Below the pieces are notes generated by a model. That model searched no databases. It was given only the letters and a program-made list of their open reading frames with translations, and was not told the origin of the DNA. A DNA stretch of 64,000 nt from Thiodiazotropha sp040507035. GTDB lineage: Bacteria; Pseudomonadota; Gammaproteobacteria; Chromatiales; Chromatiaceae. Location: the NCBI GenBank assembly GCA_040507035.1, contig JBEVVR010000042.1, positions 1-64,000 of the forward strand, given 5' to 3'. Position numbers and translations under genes: made by a program. Positions 55,481 through 63,319 of the stretch are shown in pieces. Numbering within the stretch: position 1 is the first letter of the stretch; every line of letters begins with the position of its first letter.

Positions 55481-55858
55481 GCAACTTGCCCTATATCCTG
55501 CTGTTTTGCGTTATTAGACGTACATCCTGCCTACTATTCCATTTAATTTGCTGAATAGAAGGCAATCTGCACAAAACAAAACGTGCAACTTGTCTTAAAT
55601 CTATGCATGGAAGATCAGGACTAGATTTGAACAACCTCCCTGTTTAATTAACTTTCATCCTACTTTTCATAGCCTTGTCAGTCAATTTCGACTCGAGACA
55701 AATTTTCATAAGTGAGCTTAGTACCCAAGCCCTTTGGAGATTAACGAAGAGCGTCCACTCGTGTAGCAGTTGACATATACATGAGACATACCAAAAATCA
55801 GGCGGAGTTCTCAGAACACGCACTGAGAAATCCATTTCCTTCTTTTTGAAGTAGCCGA
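55481..55858. other. Low-information spacer before the FabF-like gene
   Basis: 378 bp. It contains a cgttattagac motif and a 63-codon frame at 55644-55835 with no protein-like features; I see no gene. Confidence 0.4.
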
Positions 55859-57127
55859 CTAATCCACCTTACTGACAATCAACGAAGCATTAACCCCACC
55901 AAAACCAAACCCATTACACAGGGCATGACGCAGTGGTTGGTTACGGGCCTCATTGGGGACAAAGTCGAGATCGCTCATGGTCTCGTCCTGGTGTTCCAGG
56001 TTGAGGGTAGGCGGCAGGGTATCGTTGATCACCGCAAGGGCAGTGAAGATGCTCTCGACGCCCCCCGCGGCACCGAGGAGGTGGCCGGTGGCCGATTTTG
56101 TGGATGAGATCGGCAGCTTGCCGATACCGTCGCCGAAGACAGCACGCAGGGAGGCGATCTCCGCGCGATCGCCAACGGGGGTCGAGGTGGCATGGGCGTT
56201 GACATAACCGATGTCTGACGGCTCCAGGCCAGCCATCGCCAGGGCACTGCGAATCGACGCGGCGGCACCCGAGCCGTCCTCGGGACCGGCGGTGATATGG
56301 TGGGCATCTGCGCTGGTGCCGTAGCCGCTGACCAGCGCCAGCGGTGTGGCTCCCCGGGCCTTGGCGTGGTCCAGGGTTTCGATCACCATCAGACCCGCAC
56401 CCTCCCCCATGACGAAGCCGTCGCGGTCGCGATCGAAGGGACGGGAGGCGCGTTCCGGGTCGTCGTCCCGGGTCGAGAGGGCCTTGAGGGCATTGAAGCC
56501 GGCCAGGGCCAGGGGATCGACACAGGACTCCGCGCCACCCACCAGGGCCACCTCCGCCTCGCCGCTACGAATCAGGCGCATGCCGTCGCCGATAGATTGC
56601 ACCCCGGCCGCGCAAGCGGTCACCGGGCAACCCAATGGGCCCTTGAAACCGAATCGTATGGAAACATTGCCAGAGGCCAGGTTGGCCAGAAAGGCGGGAA
56701 CCACGAAGGGTGAGATGCGCTTGGGGCCGCGCCTGTCCAGGGTCTTCTGCGCCTGGGTGATGGTGGGAAAGCCGCCGATACCGGTAGCCACGATGGTCGC
56801 CGTGGCGCGCTGATCCGCTTCGCTCGACGGTTCCCAGCCCGCTTGTGCCAGGGCCTCTTTGGCCGCAGCCAGGGCGTAGAGGGTGAAGAGGTCGATCTTC
56901 TTGCGTTCCTTGGTCTCGATCACGCTGTCCGGATCGAAACCCGCCTCCGGATCATCTTCCGCTCCAGGGACCAGACCGGCGATGCGGATGGGAAAATTCT
57001 CCACGTCGAAACGGTCGATACGGCGTACACCCGAAAGTCCCTGTGTAAGGCGCTGCCAGACAGGCTTGACTCCACATCCCAGTGGACTGATGATTCCCAT
57101 ACCTGTGATCACAATGGGCGAATTCAT
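55859..57127 (-). CDS. Beta-ketoacyl-ACP synthase, FabF type
   Basis: 422 residues. The condensing-enzyme triad is present: active-site Cys in GCPVTACAAGVQSIGDG, His in VNAHATSTPVGDRAE and His in SSTKSATGHLLGAAGG. MNSPIVITGMGIISPLGCGV is the standard start, so 57127 is chosen over a frame to 57370. It may extend specialised fatty acids; the divergent TetR gene 93 bp away suggests dedicated regulation. No ACP or other fab gene is adjacent, so it need not be housekeeping fabF. Confidence 0.88.
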   Translation of the reverse strand: MNSPIVITGMGIISPLGCGVKPVWQRLTQGLSGVRRIDRFDVENFPIRIAGLVPGAEDDPEAGFDPDSVIETKERKKIDLFTLYALAAAKEALAQAGWEPSSEADQRATATIVATGIGGFPTITQAQKTLDRRGPKRISPFVVPAFLANLASGNVSIRFGFKGPLGCPVTACAAGVQSIGDGMRLIRSGEAEVALVGGAESCVDPLALAGFNALKALSTRDDDPERASRPFDRDRDGFVMGEGAGLMVIETLDHAKARGATPLALVSGYGTSADAHHITAGPEDGSGAAASIRSALAMAGLEPSDIGYVNAHATSTPVGDRAEIASLRAVFGDGIGKLPISSTKSATGHLLGAAGGVESIFTALAVINDTLPPTLNLEHQDETMSDLDFVPNEARNQPLRHALCNGFGFGGVNASLIVSKVD

Positions 57128-57220
57128 GGTCTCTCTCATACTATTTGCTATTGAGACACTAGCCCGTAGCAATATATGATCAAGATAATATTCACGGCCG
57201 GTATCCGTGGGAGCAACTAA

Positions 57221-57865
57221 ATGCCATATTCCAAGACACACAAATCCGAATCCAAGGACCGCATCCTGAAATCGGCAACGGAGCTCTTTTTCCGCTACGG
57301 TTTCGACAAGGTCTCGATTACCCAGATCATGAAGCTGGCGAGGATGACCCACGGCGCCTTCTATGCCCACTTCGAGTCAAAGGAGGCCCTCTTCAGCGCC
57401 TCTTTCCTCGAGACCCTACGGCGTAGCAGAGCGGCGCGCCTGACCAAGAGTCCCTTCTCCATGAAGAACCTCTTCTCTCTGGTCACCGACTATCTCAATC
57501 TGCGTGATCCAAAAAAGGTGGATGAACCGGGCCCCGAGTCGATCCTCTTCAATGAGATCGGCAGCGATAACTTCGAGATAAAGAAACTCTATGAGAAGTC
57601 CTACTCCAGCCTGAAGGAGAATCTGGAGACCCGCATCACCGCCCTCTGCCGGCTCAACAAACTACCCTTCCCGGCGGATAGCGAGACCGTGGCGGAAAAA
57701 TCCCGGGCGATTCTCGCCTCCCTGGTGGGGGCGGTTGCCATCGCCAAGAGTCTGCCCCACGAGGAGGAGCAGCGGAATATCCTACTCACCGCGCAGAAGC
57801 AGATCTTCTCCATTCTCGGTGTCAGCGAGCATGAGTTGAACGACATTTCGGATCAGGTCCAATAG
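57221..57865 (+). CDS. TetR/AcrR family transcriptional regulator
   Basis: 214 residues. TetR HTH at residues 12-55 (RILKSATELFFRYGFDKVSI, TQIMKLARMTHGAFYAHFES), with variable ligand domain. It faces the FabF-like gene across a 93-bp shared promoter region, so it probably controls it and itself. Confidence 0.88.
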   Translation: MPYSKTHKSESKDRILKSATELFFRYGFDKVSITQIMKLARMTHGAFYAHFESKEALFSASFLETLRRSRAARLTKSPFSMKNLFSLVTDYLNLRDPKKVDEPGPESILFNEIGSDNFEIKKLYEKSYSSLKENLETRITALCRLNKLPFPADSETVAEKSRAILASLVGAVAIAKSLPHEEEQRNILLTAQKQIFSILGVSEHELNDISDQVQ

Positions 57866-57895
57866 GATTTAAGCCGGGCGGGCTGTGAGACGACG

Positions 57896-59200
57896 CTAAT
57901 CCGTATCTGACAACGGCAGTCTGAGGCTGACCTCCAATCCCCCCTGGGGATGATTCCGCGCCGAGGCCTCGCCACCGTGGATCAAGATTGCCCGACGGGC
58001 GATGGCGAGACCCAGTCCAAAGCCACCACTGCCCCGCTCCCGCGCATCGGCGGTACGGGTGAAGGGATTGAACATCAGCTCCAGTTGCGACGCCTCCACA
58101 CCGTGACCTGCGTCTTTGACCCGAATCAGGCAATCCCCTTGATCCTTGGACAGCGACACTTGGACTTCACTGCCTCCAGGGGTATGGCGGATAGCGTTCC
58201 TAACCACGTTCTCCACCGCGGAGCGCAGCAGCACCGCGTCACCCACCAGGGTCACCACCTCGCTGCTGAATCTCACCCCTTTCTGCTGCGCCTGGGCCTC
58301 GAACTCGGCGTCGGTCACCACCTTCTCCAGCAACGCCTTGAGGTCTAGGCGCTGCCGCTCCAGCCCGGCCTGCCCGGACTCCAGGCGGGCCAGGGAGAGG
58401 AGTTCGGTGACCAGACGCTCCAGTTCGTCTGCCTCCTGTTCAATCCGGCCCAGGGCCTTGGTACGGTCCTCCTCCCTCTCCGCCAGTTCCAGGGCGACCC
58501 GCAGCCGTGCCAGGGGAGAACGCAGCTCGTGGGAGACATCCCGCACCAACTGGCGCTGACTCTGCAACAGATCGTTGAGTCGCTCCGCCATCAGATTGAA
58601 GTCGGCCCCCAGGGCGCTGATCTCATCCCTCCCCTTGAGCTCCACCCGGCCGCTCAGATCCCCTTCGGCCATGCGCTGGGCCGCCTGCCTTAAAGGACGC
58701 ACCTGGCGGGTCAAGATCCTTGCCAGCAACAGGCTGACCAGGGCGAAGATCAGCATCGCCAGCAGCCCGCGCGCCCAGATCGGCATGCCGTGAAGTCTGC
58801 CGAGATCGATGATGGTGAGGAGAAAGCGCTTCGGCGCTACATCGGGCAGCTCGGTAGCGAGCATCAGGTGCCCTGGACGAATACGCTCCACACCCGGACT
58901 GATCGCCCGCGGCAGTATCTGTTTGAGATGGGGTGGCAGCGGCCGACGGCTGAGTGACTCGCCCCCCTCGTTGACCAGCACCAGCCGGTGACGCTTGGGT
59001 TGCCGGCGCAACCAACCATGCAGCGCCTTGTCACCCCCGTCCCGCCACAACACCGCCGCTGTCTCAGCCTGGGCCTGCATTACTGCTTGCACCTGCTCCA
59101 CCACCTCGCCACCGTAGTGGCGTTGGATCAGAAAGAAGGAGAGGGCCAGCAGCAGGCTCGCCAGCCAGAAGGAGAGAAAGATGCGCAGAAACAGAGTCAT
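57896..59200 (-). CDS. Sensor histidine kinase, Cpx-like
   Basis: 434 residues. Two transmembrane helices (about 5-22 and 145-165) flank a short periplasmic domain; HAMP follows (PLRQAAQRMAEGDLSGRVEL), then HisKA with VRDVSHELRSPLARLRVALE (phosphorylated His) and HATPase motifs NAIRHTPGGSEV, DAGHGV and GSGGFGLGLAIARRA. The gene overlaps the response regulator by 4 bp. CpxA-like by layout and by the nearby Spy/CpxP-like target. Confidence 0.88.
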   Translation of the reverse strand: MTLFLRIFLSFWLASLLLALSFFLIQRHYGGEVVEQVQAVMQAQAETAAVLWRDGGDKALHGWLRRQPKRHRLVLVNEGGESLSRRPLPPHLKQILPRAISPGVERIRPGHLMLATELPDVAPKRFLLTIIDLGRLHGMPIWARGLLAMLIFALVSLLLARILTRQVRPLRQAAQRMAEGDLSGRVELKGRDEISALGADFNLMAERLNDLLQSQRQLVRDVSHELRSPLARLRVALELAEREEDRTKALGRIEQEADELERLVTELLSLARLESGQAGLERQRLDLKALLEKVVTDAEFEAQAQQKGVRFSSEVVTLVGDAVLLRSAVENVVRNAIRHTPGGSEVQVSLSKDQGDCLIRVKDAGHGVEASQLELMFNPFTRTADARERGSGGFGLGLAIARRAILIHGGEASARNHPQGGLEVSLRLPLSDTD

Positions 59201-59886
59201 CCGCTCACCAGATATTGATAACCGGCACCGCGTACCGTCTTGATGCGGGGGGAACCATCCGGCAATGGACCGAGTTTCTTGCGGATCTGGGCCATATGGG
59301 TCTCGATGCGGCGGTCGTATGCCTGCAGCGCACGCCCCAACCCCTGCTTCGCCAGAACCTCTTTGGAGACCAGCTCCCCGGCATGCTCCAGCAGCAGCAC
59401 CAGGAGATTGAACTCAGCCCCGGTGAGCGCCACATCCTGTTCTCCCACGGTGATCCGACGGTTCTGCCTGTCGTAACCGAGATCGCCGATTTGCTGGGAA
59501 TTGGGAGCGTTGGATTCATCCTCATGGCGGCGAAACAGATTGCGCAACCTGGCCACCAGCACCCGGGGGCTGCATGGTTTGGCCACATAATCATCGGCAC
59601 CCAGCTCGAGCCCGAGAACAGTGTCGGTATCGTCGCCGCGGGCGGTAAGCATCAACACAGGCGTATTGCTTTCTGCCTGGATCTGCTTCAGCACATCGAA
59701 GCCGTTCATCCCCGGCAGCATGACGTCGAGTACGATCGCATCCCAAGGATCGGCAACGGAGCGACTGACACCTTCCGGTCCGGTATGGACGCTCTCCACG
59801 GCAAAGCCCTCGCTGACCAGGTATTCGCTCAGCAATTCACACAACGCCACATCGTCATCGATCAGTAAAATCTTTTTCATCGCCAT
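59197..59886 (-). CDS. OmpR/CpxR-family response regulator
   Basis: 229 residues. Receiver domain with IDDDVALCELL (acidic pocket), DAIVLDVMLPGMNGFD (phospho-Asp) and LMLTARGDDTDTV (Thr/Ser); OmpR-type winged helix in the C-terminal 90 residues (ALTGAEFNLLVLLLEHAGEL, LGPLPDGSPRIKTVRGAGYQY). MAMKK at 59886 has a GAGG site at suitable distance; MKK at 59880 is the alternative. It shares a divergent promoter with the PepSY gene. Confidence 0.88.
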   Translation of the reverse strand: MAMKKILLIDDDVALCELLSEYLVSEGFAVESVHTGPEGVSRSVADPWDAIVLDVMLPGMNGFDVLKQIQAESNTPVLMLTARGDDTDTVLGLELGADDYVAKPCSPRVLVARLRNLFRRHEDESNAPNSQQIGDLGYDRQNRRITVGEQDVALTGAEFNLLVLLLEHAGELVSKEVLAKQGLGRALQAYDRRIETHMAQIRKKLGPLPDGSPRIKTVRGAGYQYLVSG

Positions 59887-59935
59887 TCTATTGTGACCTC
59901 TTTTAAGCCCTGCTCCCACCACCTGCAGGGCCAGC

Positions 59936-59965
59936 TTTGCACTTCTTTGCACTCGCTTGCATAAG
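59936..59965. promoter_or_regulatory. Direct 10-bp repeats TTTGCACTTC / TTTGCACTCG / CTTGCATAAG (candidate response-regulator site)
   Basis: Three units in tandem at 59936, 59946 and 59956, in the divergent gap between the response regulator and the PepSY gene. OmpR-family proteins bind direct repeats with 10-11 bp phasing. The same element occurs at 61012 before the Spy-like gene. Confidence 0.6.
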
Positions 59966-60028
59966 TTACCACTGCGCTGACGCTTCAACCCATATTATGC
60001 CCACACAGATTATCAATAGAGCCGAAGC

Positions 60029-60973
60029 ATGAACCTCAAGAGCCTCAAACCCACCCTCTTCAAACTCCACCGCTGGATCGGAATCGGCCTGGCGCCGCTA
60101 TTTCTGCTAATCACACTCTCAGGCGCTGTGTTGGCGTTTAAGCCAATCCTCGAACAACCCACCTCACCCGGAGATGAAACCATCACCGCTACCCGGGTCA
60201 TCAACCTGCTGCAACAGATCGACCCCCTGGGTCAGGAGGTGGTTGCCCTTTCCATCGACAGCACCACCAACCAGGCACAGGTGCGTTCCCGGGATCCACA
60301 GATAGCGGGCCGGTATGACCTGATCAGCGGTGCATGCGCCTGTGATAATGAGGGATCAGCTGCTTTCAATCTCTTCGAATTCACCGAGCATCTGCACAAG
60401 GAGTTACTGCTGGGCGCCGATATCCTGGTGCAGATCGCCAGCTATCTGATGCTGCTGCTGGTGATCACTGCACCGCTGCTGGCCTGGCCACGCCTGCGTA
60501 ACAACCTGATGGGCTGGCACCGGGGGGCCGGCTGGATAGCCTTGCCGATCGTGCTGATGCTGCCCTTGACCGGCGTCTTCATGAGTCTCCATCTGGGCAT
60601 GCCCGAACTACCCCGCATGAGTCAGCCCGGTGTCGAACTGACCCTGGCCGAGGCCCTGGAGAGTGCCCAACAGGCCCATCAACTGGATGGCTTGACTGGG
60701 GTGCGCAGATTTCGCGGTGGCACGGTCTTGCTCAGCGTCGCAGGACAAGAGGCGGAACGCCTGCTGGTGGTCACCGATCACTCAATTACCCCCTTCAAAC
60801 CCAGTGAAAGTCTGGTGAAGACGCTGCATGAAGGCACTTGGGCAGGCCCCATAAGTGGTGTCATCAACCTCACCGGCGCCTTGGCATTGAGCCTTCTCAT
60901 CCTCAGCGGCTCATTCTCCTGGATGCGGCGCAGACGTCGCATGAGAGAACGCAGAGCCTTGGCTGCCGCCTGA
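60029..60973 (+). CDS. PepSY-associated transmembrane protein
   Basis: 314 residues. LHRWIGIGLAPLFLLITLSG is the typical N-terminal helix with RW of the PepSY_TM family; further helices lie near 135-155, 167-187 and 285-302. The two periplasmic parts carry PepSY-like folds. Family members often take part in iron/heme reduction or envelope stress. Here it is divergent from the two-component genes and downstream of the phased TTTGC repeats. Confidence 0.8.
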   Translation: MNLKSLKPTLFKLHRWIGIGLAPLFLLITLSGAVLAFKPILEQPTSPGDETITATRVINLLQQIDPLGQEVVALSIDSTTNQAQVRSRDPQIAGRYDLISGACACDNEGSAAFNLFEFTEHLHKELLLGADILVQIASYLMLLLVITAPLLAWPRLRNNLMGWHRGAGWIALPIVLMLPLTGVFMSLHLGMPELPRMSQPGVELTLAEALESAQQAHQLDGLTGVRRFRGGTVLLSVAGQEAERLLVVTDHSITPFKPSESLVKTLHEGTWAGPISGVINLTGALALSLLILSGSFSWMRRRRRMRERRALAAA

Positions 60974-61000
60974 AGCATCATTCAGCAACCGCCAAGTCGG

Positions 61001-61030
61001 CTTGTGGCAGCTTTGCACTTCTTTGCCAAA
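61001..61030 (+). promoter_or_regulatory. Second copy of the phased TTTGC repeat upstream of the Spy-like gene
   Basis: cttgtggcag/ctttgcactt/ctttgccaaa: TTTGC units at 61012 and 61022 with a weaker unit at 61002. It shares agctttgcacttctttgc... wording (18 bp) with 59933-59950. About 95 bp before the Spy-like start. Confidence 0.6.
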
Positions 61031-61124
61031 CCTGACCGCTCCCGACCCAACTTTGAACATGAAAAAGATAGAGTTTCAACAGCTGCCACGGAGCAGTATT
61101 CAACAACGACATTGGAGATTAACC

Positions 61125-61592
61125 ATGAAACCGACGAGTCGAACAATTGCAATTATCACCCTTTCCACCCTGCTCTTCACCAGCGCCGGTGCCGCGGTCG
61201 CCTTTGGCGGTCCAAAAGGTCACGGGGGCTGCGACCGGGATGGCAGAGGCGGCCCCATGGCGGCCCTGTTGCAGATCGAAGATCTGACTGCGGAGCAGAA
61301 AAAGGCATTGAAAGATATCCGCAATGGGACAAAAGACGCCATGCGGGACCTGCGGGATGCCATGCATGACAACCGCACGGATCTGCATGACGCCATGGTG
61401 GACGAGGCCGACCTCGAGACCATCCGCGGTCTGGCTGAAAAGCAGGGCGACCAGGTCACCCGTATGATTGTGCTGCGGGCGGAGGTGCGCAACAAGATAG
61501 CCAAGGTGCTTACCGAGGAGCAGCTCCAACAGCTACAGGATCAGCGTTGGTCAGGGAAGATGTTCGGCCCCGGCCGACACAAAGGATTCTGA
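61125..61592 (+). CDS. Spy/CpxP-family periplasmic chaperone-like protein
   Basis: 155 residues. Signal peptide (MKPTSRTIAIITLSTLLFTS, cleaved near AFG), then a helical domain with DLTAEQKKALKDIRNGTKDA and AKVLTEEQLQQLQD, the LTxxQ repeats of the Spy/CpxP family. These hold unfolded envelope proteins and modulate Cpx signalling. Start at 61125 is supported by a TTGGAG site. Its promoter carries the same repeat as the two-component genes. Confidence 0.88.
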   Translation: MKPTSRTIAIITLSTLLFTSAGAAVAFGGPKGHGGCDRDGRGGPMAALLQIEDLTAEQKKALKDIRNGTKDAMRDLRDAMHDNRTDLHDAMVDEADLETIRGLAEKQGDQVTRMIVLRAEVRNKIAKVLTEEQLQQLQDQRWSGKMFGPGRHKGF

Positions 61593-61603
61593 GTCCACAC
61601 CAG

Positions 61604-61627
61604 CCAGGGCCTGTCCGCGGGCCCTGG
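61604..61627. terminator. Hairpin between convergent genes
   Basis: CCAGGGCC/GGCCCTGG stem with an 8-nt loop. No U-run on either side, so termination is only a possibility. Confidence 0.35.
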
Positions 61628-61637
61628 GGCATACCCA

Positions 61638-62750
61638 TCACTCGGTTGGGTATGCCTGTTCCAACTGGCGGTAGACTTGATCACTGAAGTCGATACTATC
61701 GGCATCGAGTTCGGACAGTATCTGCGCCAGATACTCGTTGTCCTCACGCCCCTTCCATACCTTGATATAACTCCCATCCTTGTAGCCGTGGTCCTGGCGG
61801 AAGAAGTTGAGCACGTTCTTGCCCACATAGGTCTTGAAGAGCTCATCGAAGCCGAGCTCAGCCGCCCGCATCACCGCGGCAAAGTGGCCGATGTCCGCCG
61901 CCTGGGTCTGAATGCTCGCCATCGCCAGCTGTTCGATGGAGGTCCTGAAATCGACGGCCTCGGAGGGTTCGGCCAAGCCCTTCATCGCCAGCTCCGCGGC
62001 CTCCTCGAGGCTGGCGTTGTGGAGGATCAGGTCGCTGAGGGCGAAGTGCCAGATATCGACGATCTCCAGGTGGACCTGTTGCATGTCGGGCTTTTGGTGT
62101 TTCCACCACTTCCAACCGTAGTGGTCGAGCATCTCGGCACACTCGGTCCAGATTGCCCGGTACCAGGGATAGCCCGCATCGCGCCAATCCTCGTTGACCT
62201 TGCGGTTCATGGCATCCTGGAGTTCGAGCATGGTAAGGATTTGTTGCTTCATATTCCGCTTCTTGTTGTATAACGCTTGATCGAGCAGGTCGACTACCGT
62301 CGCCACAAAGCTGGGGCAGCGGCTCTCGAACAGACCCTGCTCCTTTGCCTGCCGATACTCCGCCTCGATGCTGAGATCCTTCTGCAGCAACTCCCTGCAG
62401 CGGCTGCTGCCGTGGCGTTCGATGAAACGCTCCTGCAGGCGCCGGGTCGCCAGATAGGTCGCCTCTTTGGCATCACTTTGCTGCCGTGTGCTGGGCCCCA
62501 GTTCCAGACCCAGCACCAGGGCACCACCGGTGAGGGTACCACAAACATCCCCCATGCGGCCGACGCCACCACCAAGCCCGGCTGCGATGCGCATCGCCAG
62601 GCCATCATCAATGGCGTAACGCTCGGCAAAAGCGGTCAATACCGCCTGGGAGCAGTTGCAACCATCACAGAAGCGCTCCACGGCGGCCTCGGATTTTGTC
62701 TTGCCTGGAGCCATCTGATCGGCTGGCGCCTTGCTATCGGTCATCGTCAC
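61638..62750 (-). CDS. Fused C_GCAxxG_C_C-family and dUTPase (all-alpha) protein
   Basis: 370 residues. Residues ~20-150 match the C_GCAxxG_C_C family: FCDGCNCSQAVLTAF, GGGVGRMGDVCGTLTGGAL, later Cys in SSRCRELL and SRCPSFVA. Residues ~165-370 match dimeric dUTPases: MLELQDAMNRKVNEDW, IWTECAEMLDHYGWKWWKHQ and HLEIVDIWHFALSDL give the ExxE...ExxD metal site. This dUTPase usually stands alone; the join is a single frame with a linker at about 155-165 (YNKKRNMKQQ). It may instead be two proteins if an internal start at Met166 is used. Confidence 0.7.
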   Translation of the reverse strand: MTMTDSKAPADQMAPGKTKSEAAVERFCDGCNCSQAVLTAFAERYAIDDGLAMRIAAGLGGGVGRMGDVCGTLTGGALVLGLELGPSTRQQSDAKEATYLATRRLQERFIERHGSSRCRELLQKDLSIEAEYRQAKEQGLFESRCPSFVATVVDLLDQALYNKKRNMKQQILTMLELQDAMNRKVNEDWRDAGYPWYRAIWTECAEMLDHYGWKWWKHQKPDMQQVHLEIVDIWHFALSDLILHNASLEEAAELAMKGLAEPSEAVDFRTSIEQLAMASIQTQAADIGHFAAVMRAAELGFDELFKTYVGKNVLNFFRQDHGYKDGSYIKVWKGREDNEYLAQILSELDADSIDFSDQVYRQLEQAYPTE

Positions 62751-62807
62751 ACTCTCGTTTAAGGGGGGGTAAAACTGAACCAGTTCTCTCCCCAGGTCAA
62801 GTATTGA

Positions 62808-63164
62808 TCACTCCGGCAGCAGCAGGGTGCTGCCCCGGGTCTTACGGGAATCGAGGGCCTGATGGGCCAGCGCCGCGTCCCTGAGGGGAAACGTCTGGCC
62901 GATCTCCAGCTCAAGATCCCCCTTTAGAATAGCGGCGAAGAGAGCCGCTGAGCTCTGCAACAGATCCTCCCTGCTCCTGGTGTAGTCGAAGAGGATCGGT
63001 CGCGTCAGATAGAGGGAACCCTTGGTGCTCAGCTGGGCGATGTCGAAGGGCGGCACCTTACCCGATGACTGTCCGAATGAGACCAGTGTTCCACGGGGCG
63101 CGAGTATGGACAGGGAGGCCTCGAAGGTTGCCTGTCCCACCGAATCATATTGAATGTTCCTCAC
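62808..63164 (-). pseudogene. 5'-truncated quinone oxidoreductase (QOR family)
   Basis: 118 codons covering only the C-terminal third of an NADPH:quinone oxidoreductase (normally about 325 residues). The frame begins at YDSVGQATFEASLSILAPRG, which in full proteins lies near residue 215, and ends ALDSRKTRGSTLLLPE. Upstream there is a stop at 63186 and no further QOR sequence. The 5' two thirds have been lost, probably through an insertion or rearrangement near 63155-63165. Confidence 0.8.
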
Positions 63165-63319
63165 GGATAAACTAACCCTTTCATTTTATAGCGACTCGCG
63201 CACAGGAGATCGGCACACTGCAGATTGCGATAGGTGCTGAACTTGTGATCAGCGTCTAGCCATCTTGTTAGGCAGCAAGTTATGATCGAAAACTGTACAG
63301 AAAATGCCGGAAGATTGTG

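Noticed and set aside
55644..55835. 63-codon leftward frame
   Set aside because: No ribosome site, composition unlike a protein, no homology recognised.
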